Below are positions 24,131 to 33,030 of a stretch of 64,000 bases of DNA, piece after piece. The notes under the pieces were generated by a model. It ran no database searches, had not been told where the DNA came from, and worked only from the letters and a program-made list of their open reading frames with translations. How positions within the stretch are numbered: the stretch's first letter is position 1; every line of letters starts with the position of its first letter. The position numbers and the translations under genes were made by a program. Source of the stretch: Chloroflexota bacterium (GTDB lineage Bacteria > Chloroflexota > Anaerolineae > Aggregatilineales > Phototrophicaceae); NCBI GenBank assembly GCA_020161935.1, contig JAIUNI010000001.1, positions 310,001-374,000 of the forward strand. The letters are read 5' to 3'.

Positions 24131-24685
24131 CTAGGACAAGGCTTGGCTAAAGAATACCGCAATGTCCTGATTGGGAAAGTAATGGTCATTATATCCACAG
24201 AATTTGAAACCACTTTGCTGGGCAAACACGATGCCGGGGTAATTTTGGGTTGCGGCTTCGAACATGAGCGTATGCAGGCCGTGTTCTTTCGCCCACTGCC
24301 TCGCGATGCCGAGCAAGCGTGTGCCGATGCGCTGACGGCGATAGGGCATCGAGACGACTAAATCGTGAATTTGGGCAATCCCATTCACCGGGTCACGCTG
24401 CATGGCGAGGTAGGCCATTAACTCGTTGGAGTCACGGGTGGCGGCGACGAGGAAGCATTGATCGTCTGGCAGCGAGAGCAGTAGTTTGTTCCGGTCTGGT
24501 TGGTAACTGGTTTCCAGCGTGCGTGGTAACTGCTGCTTCTGGAAGCCGATATGCCACTGTCCGGGTTTCTCATCCACCGTCATTTGCCAAACGAGATCGG
24601 TTTCATAGTGGTGGTCAAGTAAGAGACAAGCGGAAATATCGCTTTCCAAACCGTCCCGAATGAGGAAGCTCAGAGAGTTTGACAT
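24131..24685 (-). CDS. GNAT-family N-acetyltransferase
   Basis: This is a 184-residue GNAT-fold protein. The acetyl-CoA loop is RRQRIGTRLLGIARQWAKEH (motif A, about residues 116-135), preceded by the beta4 strand IHDLVVSMPYR. The C-terminal FAQQSGFKFCGYNDHYF is motif B. The substrate is not predictable. It lies 15 bases upstream of the membrane-sensor gene and 13 bases after the LiaF-like gene, so all three may share a transcript. Confidence 0.85.
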   Translation of the reverse strand: MSNSLSFLIRDGLESDISACLLLDHHYETDLVWQMTVDEKPGQWHIGFQKQQLPRTLETSYQPDRNKLLLSLPDDQCFLVAATRDSNELMAYLAMQRDPVNGIAQIHDLVVSMPYRRQRIGTRLLGIARQWAKEHGLHTLMFEAATQNYPGIVFAQQSGFKFCGYNDHYFPNQDIAVFFSQALS

Positions 24686-24698
24686 CGTGGGTTTAACT

Positions 24699-25484
24699 TT
24701 AGGTCAGGTAAAGATCGCCGAATGTGCCTGTCACCGAAATTTCGACCAGCGGCGCATTCTCGGCAGCGTCGAGTGAAGTGAAAATGTTGGGTTCGGACTG
24801 CGTATAGCGGTTTTCGTCGGCATGAATGCCCATGAACCGCCCTTGCTTCACCTGAATGCGGCAGTAATAACCGAGGGGTGTGATGAGGTGAATGTTGCCT
24901 AAGGTTGAGGTGATTTGAAGGTTCCCAAGTGCTTCGTGAGGGGCGATGATGCGAATATCGCCGATACCGGTGGCGATGATGGCCTCACTCGTGATGACAT
25001 CCGCGAGGTCAAGGTTGACTTGGCCTAAGCTGGTGCTGACGAATACCTGCCACGGTAAGTCGCGGGCGAGTCCCATTTCCCAACTGCTCAGGGAGTACCA
25101 CGGTGTCGCGGCACGGTTCATAACAAGATGGGTATGCGTATCGCTGACGCGCATGACCGGGCGGGCAGAAAGGGCGTATTGACCGGCGATCAAACGCCCT
25201 TCTTGTTGCAGTGCGCGCATTTGAACATCGACTTCACCCGCGCTAATTTCGAGCGTGGCTGACTCAACACTGCCGCGTGTGATGCCGAAGGTGCGCCCAT
25301 CACCACCCGCCAGTAAGTCGCCGCGCAAGAGGATGACCGCCCCAAGGATGACCAGCGCCAGCGGCCAAAGACTGGTGGCGTTGAAGTCACCCAAGAGCAG
25401 GAAGTTGTTCAGTAGTAGTACGATGCCAAAGGCAGTCAGCAGCAGCGGCCATAACCACGGGCCACGAGAACTTTTCGCAGGCAC
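24699..25484 (-). CDS. LiaF-like membrane protein (DUF5668-type N-terminus)
   Basis: This 261-residue protein has two membrane helices near the N-terminus (about 10-30 and 38-54, WPLLLTAFGIVLLLNNFLLL and WPLALVILGAVILLRGD). They match the LiaI/LiaF transmembrane region. The rest is beta-rich with repeated 'xxLxxxxGDIxI / TLGNIHLI' units, as in the cell-wall-active antibiotic response domain. LiaF proteins restrain an envelope-stress two-component system in Firmicutes. No such kinase/regulator is adjacent here. The stop is 3 bases from the rpoD stop region, and both are on the - strand. Confidence 0.7.
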   Translation of the reverse strand: MPAKSSRGPWLWPLLLTAFGIVLLLNNFLLLGDFNATSLWPLALVILGAVILLRGDLLAGGDGRTFGITRGSVESATLEISAGEVDVQMRALQQEGRLIAGQYALSARPVMRVSDTHTHLVMNRAATPWYSLSSWEMGLARDLPWQVFVSTSLGQVNLDLADVITSEAIIATGIGDIRIIAPHEALGNLQITSTLGNIHLITPLGYYCRIQVKQGRFMGIHADENRYTQSEPNIFTSLDAAENAPLVEISVTGTFGDLYLT

Positions 25485-25487
25485 AGC

Positions 25488-26738
25488 CTACTCCTCGTAC
25501 AGATAGTCCCTCAGGATAACGTGTGCCGACGACTGACGCAGACGGTTCAAGGCTTGCGCTTCTAACTGGCGTACACGTTCACGTGTGACACCGATTGTCT
25601 GCCCGACTTCTTCGAGGGTGTAAACACGCCCATCTTCAAGACCATAACGCAGCTTCAAGATTTGCGCTTCACGAACGGGCAGCCGCCCCAACGCTTTTTC
25701 GAGCTGTTCATGCAGCAGATGTGTCGCCACTTCCTCGGTGGGGGCAGGGCTGGTCACATCTTCGACAAAATCGCCAAAGGTCGAGTCGCCTTCTTCGTCA
25801 ATCGGTGTCTCAAGACTTACCGGATGACGGGCAATCTCCAGCAGTGTTTCGATTTTATCCGGCGTGGTTTCCATCCCCAGTGCGAGTTCGTCAATCGACG
25901 GTTCGCGACCAAGTTCCTGAATCAGGTTGAGCTGCACGCGGCGCATCCGGTTAAGCTGGTCGCCCATATGTACCGGTACGCGAATGGTACGCCCCTGATC
26001 GGCGACCGCGCGGCTTACCGCCTGCCGAATCCACCATGTCGCATAGGTGCTGAACTTATGCCCACGCTGGTACTCGAACTTGTTGGTTGCCCGAATGAGA
26101 CCGATATTCCCTTCCTGAATGAGGTCGAGGAAAGGCACACCGCGCCCGATATACTTTTTGGCGACGCTAATAACCAAGCGGGCGTTCGCTCGAATCAAAT
26201 GTTCCTGCGCGACTTCGCCATCAGCCACCAATTCGCGCAGCGTGTAAACATCGTCCATCGGCAGGTCTTCGCCCATTTCCTCAAGCTGCTCGGTCGCAAT
26301 TTCCGCCGATTCCATCCGCTTCGCCAGCGAAACTTCTTCTTCGGCAGTCAGCAGTGGGACACGCCCTGCTTCCTTGAGGTAGAGGCCAACCACGTCATCG
26401 GTATCCAACGCCTGCTGGTAACCTGCATCATCGGTCAGATCATCATCAATGTCGGACATCACGAATTCAAGATCCTCGTCCATCTCCATCATGATTTCGT
26501 CCTGAGGGGGATGATCGAGGTCTTCTGGCAGATGTACGCCCATTTGTGCGCTGGCAACGACTTCTACGCCAGCATCCATCAATTGTTCCATAACTTCATC
26601 CAACAAACTCAGCTCGCGTTCAGCTTCCGGCAGCAACGCCAAAATATCGTCATAGGTGACCACACCTTGACTTTGCGACTTCTGGATGAGTTGAGCACGA
26701 ATTTGCTCTCGTTTATCTTGTTCCATTACCATCAACAT
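25488..26738 (-). CDS. rpoD: Primary RNA polymerase sigma factor
   Basis: This is a 416-residue sigma-70. An N-terminal region 1.1 (about 8-75, [20 protein letters not shown]) is followed by an acidic stretch (about 78-105). Region 1.2 ([19 protein letters not shown]) and region 2 come next ([39 protein letters not shown]). Regions 3 and 4 end in the HTH that reads the -35 box ([20 protein letters not shown]). The full domain set and region 1.1 mark it as the housekeeping factor. An in-frame ATG at 26726 is a possible alternative start. Confidence 0.95.
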   Translation of the reverse strand: MLMVMEQDKREQIRAQLIQKSQSQGVVTYDDILALLPEAERELSLLDEVMEQLMDAGVEVVASAQMGVHLPEDLDHPPQDEIMMEMDEDLEFVMSDIDDDLTDDAGYQQALDTDDVVGLYLKEAGRVPLLTAEEEVSLAKRMESAEIATEQLEEMGEDLPMDDVYTLRELVADGEVAQEHLIRANARLVISVAKKYIGRGVPFLDLIQEGNIGLIRATNKFEYQRGHKFSTYATWWIRQAVSRAVADQGRTIRVPVHMGDQLNRMRRVQLNLIQELGREPSIDELALGMETTPDKIETLLEIARHPVSLETPIDEEGDSTFGDFVEDVTSPAPTEEVATHLLHEQLEKALGRLPVREAQILKLRYGLEDGRVYTLEEVGQTIGVTRERVRQLEAQALNRLRQSSAHVILRDYLYEE

Positions 26739-27012
26739 ACGCTGTTTAACCTAGCCTTGATGAAAACTATCAGGCTTAGATACTCCTAGTATACCTTGTA
26801 TTCAGATTGACGACGAAAAAATAGACCCAGTTGTTGATGTGGCGAGGTTGTTAGCGGATTCTAGCGAACCTTAGACCCACACTGCACTAGCGTATTTGAT
26901 ACATTAACGGGGATTGACAAACTTGTCAAGTTAATGGTGACTTATTTAATTTTTAACCGGTGCGTTCGGCTATGAACTGTACATTCTATAGAAGCCTTTA
27001 GCCGAGCTAATC
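26739..27012. promoter_or_regulatory. Intergenic region upstream of rpoD with an inverted repeat
   Basis: These 274 bases lie between rpoD and a same-strand nucleotidyltransferase. At 26914-26929, TTGACAAACTTGTCAA is a near-perfect 16-base inverted repeat; each half also reads as a TTGACA -35 box, one per strand. On the rpoD strand a TATACT-like box lies at about 26796-26791. These are candidates for an operator and promoters, without further proof. Confidence 0.35.
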
Positions 27013-27723
27013 TTACCGTAAAGTGCCAACCAACCTCTCAATTTCGAGGTTCTGGGCGGCTTCTAAATCTTGGGGTGTACCAATTGGAAACCAGAAGCGT
27101 GATTCCACAACGGTTACATCCGTAAGGTTCGCTAAATAGCTGACATAATCGGTGATTTCGTATTCCCCACGTATGGAAAGGGTGAGTGAATGATCGAATA
27201 TGCGGCGGTCGAATTTATAGGCTCCGGCGTTCACCTGAACGGGCAGGGGATAGGTTCCTTCTGGCGGCTTCTCGTGGATATGGTCGAGGTTGTGGTGGTC
27301 TCGCGTAACTAGCACGCCCCACTTCGCCGAATTATCCTGTGATGCGCCTAAAATGCCGAGGGGTTGCGCTGCTAAATCACTCAAGGAAGTCGCGCTGTAT
27401 AAGTCATCGCCGTTGATAACCATAAACGCATCCGAGTGCAGATGCGGTTCACACATTTGGATGGCATGGCCGGTTCCGAGCGGCTGCGGCTGCTGCTGTA
27501 CCAGTAGATAATTAGGGAAAATATGCTGCGCTTGCATGTATGCTTCGACCTGCTCTTGCAAGTAGTTGATGACCACGATCACGCGGTCAACGACTGGCGG
27601 CAAGCCGAGCAGCGACCATTCGAGTATCGGTCTCCCCTGTACTTTTAACAGCGGTTTCGGTGTCGTGGCAGTCAGCGGCTGCATCCGCGTGCCTTTGCCC
27701 CCGGCGAGTATGATGGCATCCAT
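27013..27723 (-). CDS. Sugar-1-phosphate nucleotidyltransferase
   Basis: This 236-residue protein begins MDAIILAGGKGTRMQPLT, the GxGxRxxP-type nucleotide-binding loop. It has the acidic metal site MVINGDDLY (GDD) and a sugar-binding stretch EKPPEGTYPLPVQVNAGAYK. It transfers NMP to a sugar 1-phosphate (glucose-1-P thymidylyl- or mannose-1-P guanylyl-type) to make NDP-sugars. The start at 27723 is chosen because the family begins exactly at this Met. It is divergent from the surface-sugar operon at 27885 and shares a 161-base promoter region with it. Confidence 0.88.
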   Translation of the reverse strand: MDAIILAGGKGTRMQPLTATTPKPLLKVQGRPILEWSLLGLPPVVDRVIVVINYLQEQVEAYMQAQHIFPNYLLVQQQPQPLGTGHAIQMCEPHLHSDAFMVINGDDLYSATSLSDLAAQPLGILGASQDNSAKWGVLVTRDHHNLDHIHEKPPEGTYPLPVQVNAGAYKFDRRIFDHSLTLSIRGEYEITDYVSYLANLTDVTVVESRFWFPIGTPQDLEAAQNLEIERLVGTLR

Positions 27724-27884
27724 TTGAGCGCCTACCTTAAACGTTAAGATCATCGCGTTGGCTTGACATTCAAGCATTCACTAGGCAATATTGCGTTATC
27801 TATTCTAATTTGCAGTTTGCCAATGTGAATATCAACTTGTCGCGGTTGTCGATTCACGGTTGTGCTGCCGGAAATAATATTACT

Positions 27885-28871
27885 ATGCTTATCAGCATCG
27901 TTATTCCAATCTTTAACGAGGAGGATGCTCTACCCGCTTTCAATCAATCTTTGGTAGAGCTGCTTGAATCGCTGCCTCATGATTATGAAGTCTGGTACGT
28001 AGCCGGTGGATCGACCGACCAGACTTCGCAAATTGTCCAGCGTTTGCACAGCGCGAACCCACGAGTCAAGCTGCTTGAACTCAGCCGCAACTATGGACAT
28101 CAGGCCGCGCTCACGGCTGGCCTCGATTTTGCTAAGGGCGATGTGGTCATTAGTATGGACGGCGATGGTCAGCATCCACCATTCGTCATTCCTCAACTGA
28201 TTGCCGCGTATGAAGCGGGGAATGATGTTGTCCTGACTCAACGCCGTACAACGGGTGAGATCAGCTATTTCCAAAAGTTGTTTTCGAAAACTTTTTATCA
28301 GCTCATCAACAAACTAAGTGAGTCGGAAATTGTGCCAGACTCGGCGGATTTCCGCTTGTTGAGCAGGGAAGTTGTCCAAGATTTACGCGGCCTCAATGAG
28401 CAGCATCGTTTCTTGCGCGGCATGATTAGCTGGATGGGTTTTCAACAAACCATTGTGTCATTTGATGCCCCACCACGCTTGGCTGGACGTTCAAAGTTCA
28501 GCTTACGCAAGCGGCTGCGTTTGGCTGCGGATGCCATCTTCTCGTTTTCGATTGTGCCGATTAACCTTGTGATCGCCTTTGGTGTCCTGCTGCTGATTGC
28601 CGCCGTCGGGCAAATTTTCTACGTCCTGCTGACACTCATAACGGTGGGCAATCAGGGTATACCCCCCGGATGGACTTCGCTCATGCTGGCGGTACTTATT
28701 ATTGGCGGAACCCAGATGCTGACACTTGGCCTCATCGGGTATTATGTGGGTATGACCTTTCAAGAGAGCAAACGCCGCCCGATCTATTTCGTCAATCGCC
28801 GGCTCAGTACACTTGATAAAACACCCCCAGCCGTCGAAGCGGAACAGCCCAATGGCTCACCTAGCGAATAA
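27885..28871 (+). CDS. Family 2 glycosyltransferase, polyprenyl-phosphate-sugar synthase type
   Basis: This 328-residue protein starts MLISIVIPIFNEEDALPAF. The GT-A fold carries MDGDGQHPPFVIPQL (DxD metal site) and the QRRTTGEISYFQKLFSKTFY and GMISWMGFQQ segments. Two C-terminal membrane helices (about 230-262 and 265-292) are typical of DPM1/GtrB-like enzymes. Such enzymes load a sugar onto undecaprenyl phosphate at the inner membrane face. The ATG at 27885 is chosen because an upstream in-frame start at 27810 adds residues foreign to the family. It is the first gene of a five-gene operon. Confidence 0.87.
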   Translation: MLISIVIPIFNEEDALPAFNQSLVELLESLPHDYEVWYVAGGSTDQTSQIVQRLHSANPRVKLLELSRNYGHQAALTAGLDFAKGDVVISMDGDGQHPPFVIPQLIAAYEAGNDVVLTQRRTTGEISYFQKLFSKTFYQLINKLSESEIVPDSADFRLLSREVVQDLRGLNEQHRFLRGMISWMGFQQTIVSFDAPPRLAGRSKFSLRKRLRLAADAIFSFSIVPINLVIAFGVLLLIAAVGQIFYVLLTLITVGNQGIPPGWTSLMLAVLIIGGTQMLTLGLIGYYVGMTFQESKRRPIYFVNRRLSTLDKTPPAVEAEQPNGSPSE

Positions 28872-28883
28872 AGGATTTGCAAA

Positions 28884-29876
28884 TTGATTGATTGGAAACA
28901 GCGAAACGTTTTAGTCACAGGCGCAGGTGGTTTTATCGGCAGCCATTTAACCGAGACACTGGTAAAAGCTGGTGCATCCGTACGCGCTTTTGTCCGCTAC
29001 AGCTCGCGCGGTGATCTGGGGTTTATTGGCTCTTTTTCGCCGGAGGTGCGTGAAAAGATCGAAGTTGTTTTCGGTGATTTGACTGACCCACAAGCGGTCT
29101 CAAATGCGGTTCGGGGTATGGATGTGGTGTTTCACCTCGGCGCACTCATCGCCATCCCGTATTCGTATGTGAATCCGGTGCATGTGGTACAAACCAATGT
29201 GCTTGGCACGACCTATATCCTCGAAGCAGTACGCCAGCACCAAGTAGGCTATACCATCAATATCTCGACCAGTGAGGTATACGGCACGGCTCAATATGTT
29301 CCAATCGACGAAAACCATCCGCTGCAAGGGCAGTCACCCTATTCCGCTAGCAAAATCGGCGCGGAAAAGATTGCCGAGAGTTATTACCGGTCGTTCGGCA
29401 CGCCGGTGGCGACGTTACGCCCATTCAATACGTATGGACCGCGCCAGTCGGCTCGCGCGGTTATTCCGTCGATCATTACCCAAGCCCTCACACGCGATGA
29501 AATTCATCTGGGCAGCCTGACACCAACCCGTGACTTGAACTTTGTCCTCGATACGGTCGATGGTATGATGCACGCCGTTGGGGAAGAAGGGTTGCTGGGG
29601 CGCAGTACTAATATTGGAACGGGTACTGAAATTTCGGTCGGCGATCTGGCTAGTAAGATCGTTACGATGATCGGGCGCGATGTCCGCGTTGTGCAAGATA
29701 CCGAGCGCCTGCGCCCAACCAAGAGCGAGGTTGAGCGGCTGCTGGCCGACAGCCGTATGATGCGCCAAGTGACCGGTTGGAGCAGTAAAATATCGCTGGA
29801 TGAGGGTCTCGCCCGGACGATTGAATGGATTAAGGGCAATATCGCCCTTTACCGCCCCAAAGAATATGCTGTCTAA
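28884..29876 (+). CDS. NAD-dependent nucleotide-sugar 4,6-dehydratase/epimerase, LegB-like SDR
   Basis: This 330-residue extended SDR starts with TTG (28884), which has a good AAGGATTTG upstream. The NAD loop is TGAGGFIGSHL, and the catalytic set is NISTSEVYG and YSASK. The substrate-loop sequence 'AIPYSYVNPVHVVQTNVLGT' and the C-terminal 'TGWSSKISLDEGLARTIEW' fit the LegB-type subgroup, which makes 4-keto-6-deoxy sugars for legionaminate-like or other unusual surface sugars. The exact NDP-sugar is not certain. It is 12 bases after the GT2 gene. Confidence 0.82.
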   Translation: MIDWKQRNVLVTGAGGFIGSHLTETLVKAGASVRAFVRYSSRGDLGFIGSFSPEVREKIEVVFGDLTDPQAVSNAVRGMDVVFHLGALIAIPYSYVNPVHVVQTNVLGTTYILEAVRQHQVGYTINISTSEVYGTAQYVPIDENHPLQGQSPYSASKIGAEKIAESYYRSFGTPVATLRPFNTYGPRQSARAVIPSIITQALTRDEIHLGSLTPTRDLNFVLDTVDGMMHAVGEEGLLGRSTNIGTGTEISVGDLASKIVTMIGRDVRVVQDTERLRPTKSEVERLLADSRMMRQVTGWSSKISLDEGLARTIEWIKGNIALYRPKEYAV

Positions 29877-29915
29877 GGTTCAAATGCACCCTGTAAGCAT
29901 GGAGAATGCCAATCA

Positions 29916-30647
29916 ATGAAGGCTGTTTTACTCGCGGGCGGTCGTGGTACCCGCCTTGCACCTTATACCAATGTCCTGCCGAAGCCGCTGATGCCTATCG
30001 GTGATATGCCCATCCTCGAAATTTTGCTGCGGCAGCTTAAGGTTTATGGTGTCACGGATGTCGTGATCGCTGTTGGTTATCTCGCCTCGCTTATTCAAAC
30101 CTATGTCGGGGATGGTTCCCGTTTTGGCCTCAACGTCACCTATTCGATGGAAACGTCACCGCTTGGAACGGCAGGGCCTTTAAAGCTGGTGAAAGATTTA
30201 GACGAAACCTTCCTCATTATGAATGGCGATTTGCTGACTTCACTCAACATGGGTGATCTGATCGCGTTTCACCGCCAGCACAAAGCGGCTGCGACGATTT
30301 CAACCATCGTGCGCCATACCCAAATTACATTGGGTGTCATTGGCACGGATGATGATTTTAATGTAAACAGCTATACCGAAAAACCGAGCTACGACTTTCG
30401 CGTGAGTATGGGGATTTCTGTGTTGGAACCGGAAGTCTTGCAATATATCCCTGATGGCAAGCCCTTTGATGTGCCTGATCTCATCAAAGCCTTAATCGCC
30501 GACCAAAAGCCTGTCAAAGCTTTCCCGTTTGAAAATGGCTATTGGCTTGATATTGGTCGCCCAGAGGATTACCAGAAGGCAATGGACGAGATTGACCTTA
30601 TTAAGCAGCAAATTTTGCCGAACGCATCCAGCGATAATCAAGCATGA
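29916..30647 (+). CDS. Sugar-phosphate nucleotidyltransferase
   Basis: This 243-residue protein has MKAVLLAGGRGTRLAPYTN (nucleotide loop), LPKPLMPIGDMP, FLIMNGDLLTSL (metal Asp) and the C-terminal GYWLDIGRPEDYQKAMDE, all typical of the GlmU/RfbA/HddC-type family. It activates a sugar phosphate for the pathway encoded by its neighbours. The start ATG is 39 bases after the LegB-like stop, and the stop overlaps the next gene by 4 bases (ATGA). Confidence 0.88.
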   Translation: MKAVLLAGGRGTRLAPYTNVLPKPLMPIGDMPILEILLRQLKVYGVTDVVIAVGYLASLIQTYVGDGSRFGLNVTYSMETSPLGTAGPLKLVKDLDETFLIMNGDLLTSLNMGDLIAFHRQHKAAATISTIVRHTQITLGVIGTDDDFNVNSYTEKPSYDFRVSMGISVLEPEVLQYIPDGKPFDVPDLIKALIADQKPVKAFPFENGYWLDIGRPEDYQKAMDEIDLIKQQILPNASSDNQA

Positions 30648-31582
30648 CCACTCGTGCGTTGGTGACTGGCGCGGGGGGATTTCTGGGCAGCCATTTGTAT
30701 GCGAGGCTGTCTAGTCTCGGTTGGGATGTTGTTGGCACGGCGCGGAAGCCAAGCGACCGGTCGATGCTCGAAGCTGATGTGATGGATAAATCGCGTTTGC
30801 GTGAGATTGCTGCCCAACATCTACCGCAAATTGTTTTTCATATCGCGGCGCTCACACCGGCGGCGGCTCCTAAAGCGATACTCGAAGATTATCTGCGGGT
30901 GAATGTGATTGGTACAACGAACGTGTTGGATGTTGTCCGTGAGGCTGCGCCAAACGCGCGTGTTGTGCTAGTCACCTCAAGCGCTATGTTCGGGCAAACG
31001 AATGCGCCTGACGGTGTAATTGACGAAACCAGTCCCCTTAATCCTGTGAATCCGTATGGCGTGAGCAAAGCCGCGCAGCATCACGTCGGCTATCAATATA
31101 CGATCCAACATAAACTTGATGTGATTCGCGTCTGCCCATTCAACTTGATTGGCTATGGTTTGCCGCTTGGTCTGGTCGCGTCGGATTTTGCCCGCCAAAT
31201 TGTCGCGGTGGAACGGGGTGAGCAAGAACCGGTTATCCGCGTGGGTGACCTGAGTGCCAAACGGGATTTCTTGGATGTCGAGGATGCAGTTCACGCCTTA
31301 ATCGCGTTAGTCGATAAGGGAATTCTTGGTGAGTCGTATAATCTCGCTTCCGGTTATGCGATTCCGGTGGCTGATCTGCTCAATAAGCTGATTGATCTCA
31401 GTTCAACGACAGTCACTGCGGAAATATTTCCGAATGCGGTTAAAAATACAGTGCCTATTCAAATCGGCTCTTATGCCAAATTAGCAGCGGCCACCGGTTG
31501 GCAGCCGCAAATCTCGCTCGAACAATCACTCGCCAATGTACTCGCTTATTGGCGTACCGTCAAAAATGAGGAAATTGTATGA
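30644..31582 (+). CDS. GDP-6-deoxy-D-mannose (rhamnose) reductase-like SDR
   Basis: This 312-residue extended SDR has the loop TGAGGFLGSHLY, S/Y/K set VTSSAMFGQ and NPYGVSKAA. A strong signature of the RMD group is VIRVGDLSAKRDFLDVEDAV together with ASDFARQIVAVERGEQEP. RMD reduces GDP-4-keto-6-deoxy-mannose to GDP-D-rhamnose. The preceding nucleotidyltransferase and the LegB-like dehydratase supply a plausible keto-sugar substrate, though no classic GMD is present here. It overlaps both neighbours by 4 bases. Confidence 0.8.
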   Translation: MTTRALVTGAGGFLGSHLYARLSSLGWDVVGTARKPSDRSMLEADVMDKSRLREIAAQHLPQIVFHIAALTPAAAPKAILEDYLRVNVIGTTNVLDVVREAAPNARVVLVTSSAMFGQTNAPDGVIDETSPLNPVNPYGVSKAAQHHVGYQYTIQHKLDVIRVCPFNLIGYGLPLGLVASDFARQIVAVERGEQEPVIRVGDLSAKRDFLDVEDAVHALIALVDKGILGESYNLASGYAIPVADLLNKLIDLSSTTVTAEIFPNAVKNTVPIQIGSYAKLAAATGWQPQISLEQSLANVLAYWRTVKNEEIV

Positions 31583-32427
31583 GGGCCTGTCCGGTCTGTG
31601 GAAACACTCAAAACCAAATGGACCTTTGGGGCATGTCGAATATTGCCCTTTGTTCCGTTTGTGGTTTAGGTTACGTCAAGCATCTGCCCACCTTAGAGGA
31701 ACTGGCGGCTATTTATGCGGCTGACTACTGGAACGGACGCAAGGCCTATACGGATTACCTCGCGGATAAAGTAGGCACACAGCTTCACTTTCAGCACCGC
31801 ATCAAAAGTTTGCGTGAATTCAGTTCGGGTGGGCGTTTATTTGAGGCCGGCTGTGCTTACGGTTTCTTCCTCGAACTCGCCCAAAAGGTTTGGACAGTGA
31901 AAGGGGTTGACCTTTCCGAAGCCGCGATTGCCTATGCCCGCGACACCCTCCATTTACCAGTCGAGCAGGGCGATTTCGAGAGCAATCCACCTGAACCCGA
32001 TACGTATGATGTCGTTGCGATGTGGGATACCATCGAGCATCTCTACGATCCGGCGTTAGCCATCGCCAAAAGTGCCGAGGGATTGCGCCAAGGGGGTTAT
32101 CTCGCGCTCACCACAGCGGATTTAGAAACCCTGCTGCCGCGTATCCAAAAATCGGCATGGCGCATGTTTATTCCGGCGCACTTGCATTACTTTTCGCGCC
32201 GTTCCATCACCTATCTGCTAGAGGCGCACGGGTTGAAAGTCGTTCACTTTTCCCACGTCAGCTACTACCGCAGTTTGCGCCAAATGGCTCAGATCATCAC
32301 GTGGAATAAGCCGGACTCGGCATGGCGGCAGCGGTTACAAAGCGCCGTCGAGCGTCTACCATTCATGAACACCTATATTCCCCTGAATTTGTACGATCTC
32401 ATGTTTGTGATCGCCCAAAAACAGTAG
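31579..32427 (+). CDS. Class I SAM-dependent methyltransferase with N-terminal zinc ribbon
   Basis: This 282-residue protein starts with a zinc knuckle (C4-x2-C7 ... C25-x2-C28, CPVCGNTQ and CSVCGLGYV). A Rossmann SAM-binding core follows with GGRLFEAGCAYGFFLELA (motif I), VKGVDLSEAAIAYARD (acidic loop) and VVAMWDTIEHLYDP (motif IV). This layout is common in sugar C- or O-methyltransferases in surface-polysaccharide clusters. It is the last gene of the operon (ATGA overlap with the preceding gene), and the stop lies 10 bases from the convergent DUF4340 gene. Confidence 0.85.
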   Translation: MRACPVCGNTQNQMDLWGMSNIALCSVCGLGYVKHLPTLEELAAIYAADYWNGRKAYTDYLADKVGTQLHFQHRIKSLREFSSGGRLFEAGCAYGFFLELAQKVWTVKGVDLSEAAIAYARDTLHLPVEQGDFESNPPEPDTYDVVAMWDTIEHLYDPALAIAKSAEGLRQGGYLALTTADLETLLPRIQKSAWRMFIPAHLHYFSRRSITYLLEAHGLKVVHFSHVSYYRSLRQMAQIITWNKPDSAWRQRLQSAVERLPFMNTYIPLNLYDLMFVIAQKQ

Positions 32428-32436
32428 ACATGCTGC

Positions 32437-33030
32437 TTAACTAACGGGCGGGGTTTTAAGCTGGATGAGCAGGAAATCAATCGCCCGCCGCTCGAAGAGA
32501 TAAATTTCCTCTTTGCCGTCCACCAGCCCATAGTAGCTTTGCTGCGTGGGCGTAAATCCTCCGATGACGACGGCATGTGTTTGATTGTCCTGTAGCAAAA
32601 TTTCAATCGAAAAAATGCCATCCGGTATAAAGCCGTAATCACTCAGCGCCGTATCCGCCGTTACCTCAAGCGTGCGCTCGTATGGCAGCAGCACCACCGT
32701 TTTCGCGATATTTTCCGCCGCCGTTGCATCGAGGGTGCCGTCACTTTCAGGCGCTATCCAATTACCGCCGGGATCGCGGCTAATCGCAAAGGTTTGCGTG
32801 GTTTCCGGGTCGCGCAGTCTGATCGCCACGATGTCATCAATCGTCACGCCCCATCGCTGACTGATGAGTTGATAGCCACTTAGAAACTCGGCAGCATTGG
32901 TTGTGGGTGTTACAACCGGATCAACGGTTGCTTGCATGGTTTGTACGGCAAAGGGATTCGACTGCTGGAGAGCGATCATCACCAATACCGCAAAGACAAT
33001 AACGAGGATGATAAATGTTCGACGGTTCAT
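32437..33030 (-). CDS. DUF4340-type membrane-anchored protein
   Basis: This 197-residue protein has an N-terminal membrane anchor (about 3-24, RTFIILVIVFAVLVMIALQQ). A beta-rich outer domain contains IVAIRLRDPETTQTFAISRD, a VVLLPYERTL segment and IGGFTPTQQSYYGLVDG. This is the DUF4340 pattern found next to Gld-type ABC systems. The ATG at 33030 overlaps the preceding gene by 4 bases (ATGA). It is the last gene of a four-gene ABC operon and its role is unknown. Confidence 0.8.
   Translation of the reverse strand: MNRRTFIILVIVFAVLVMIALQQSNPFAVQTMQATVDPVVTPTTNAAEFLSGYQLISQRWGVTIDDIVAIRLRDPETTQTFAISRDPGGNWIAPESDGTLDATAAENIAKTVVLLPYERTLEVTADTALSDYGFIPDGIFSIEILLQDNQTHAVVIGGFTPTQQSYYGLVDGKEEIYLFERRAIDFLLIQLKTPPVS

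Noticed and set aside
25662..26789. 375-residue open frame on the + strand opposite rpoD
   Set aside because: It is antisense to a certain rpoD, has unnatural amino acid composition and no recognisable motif.
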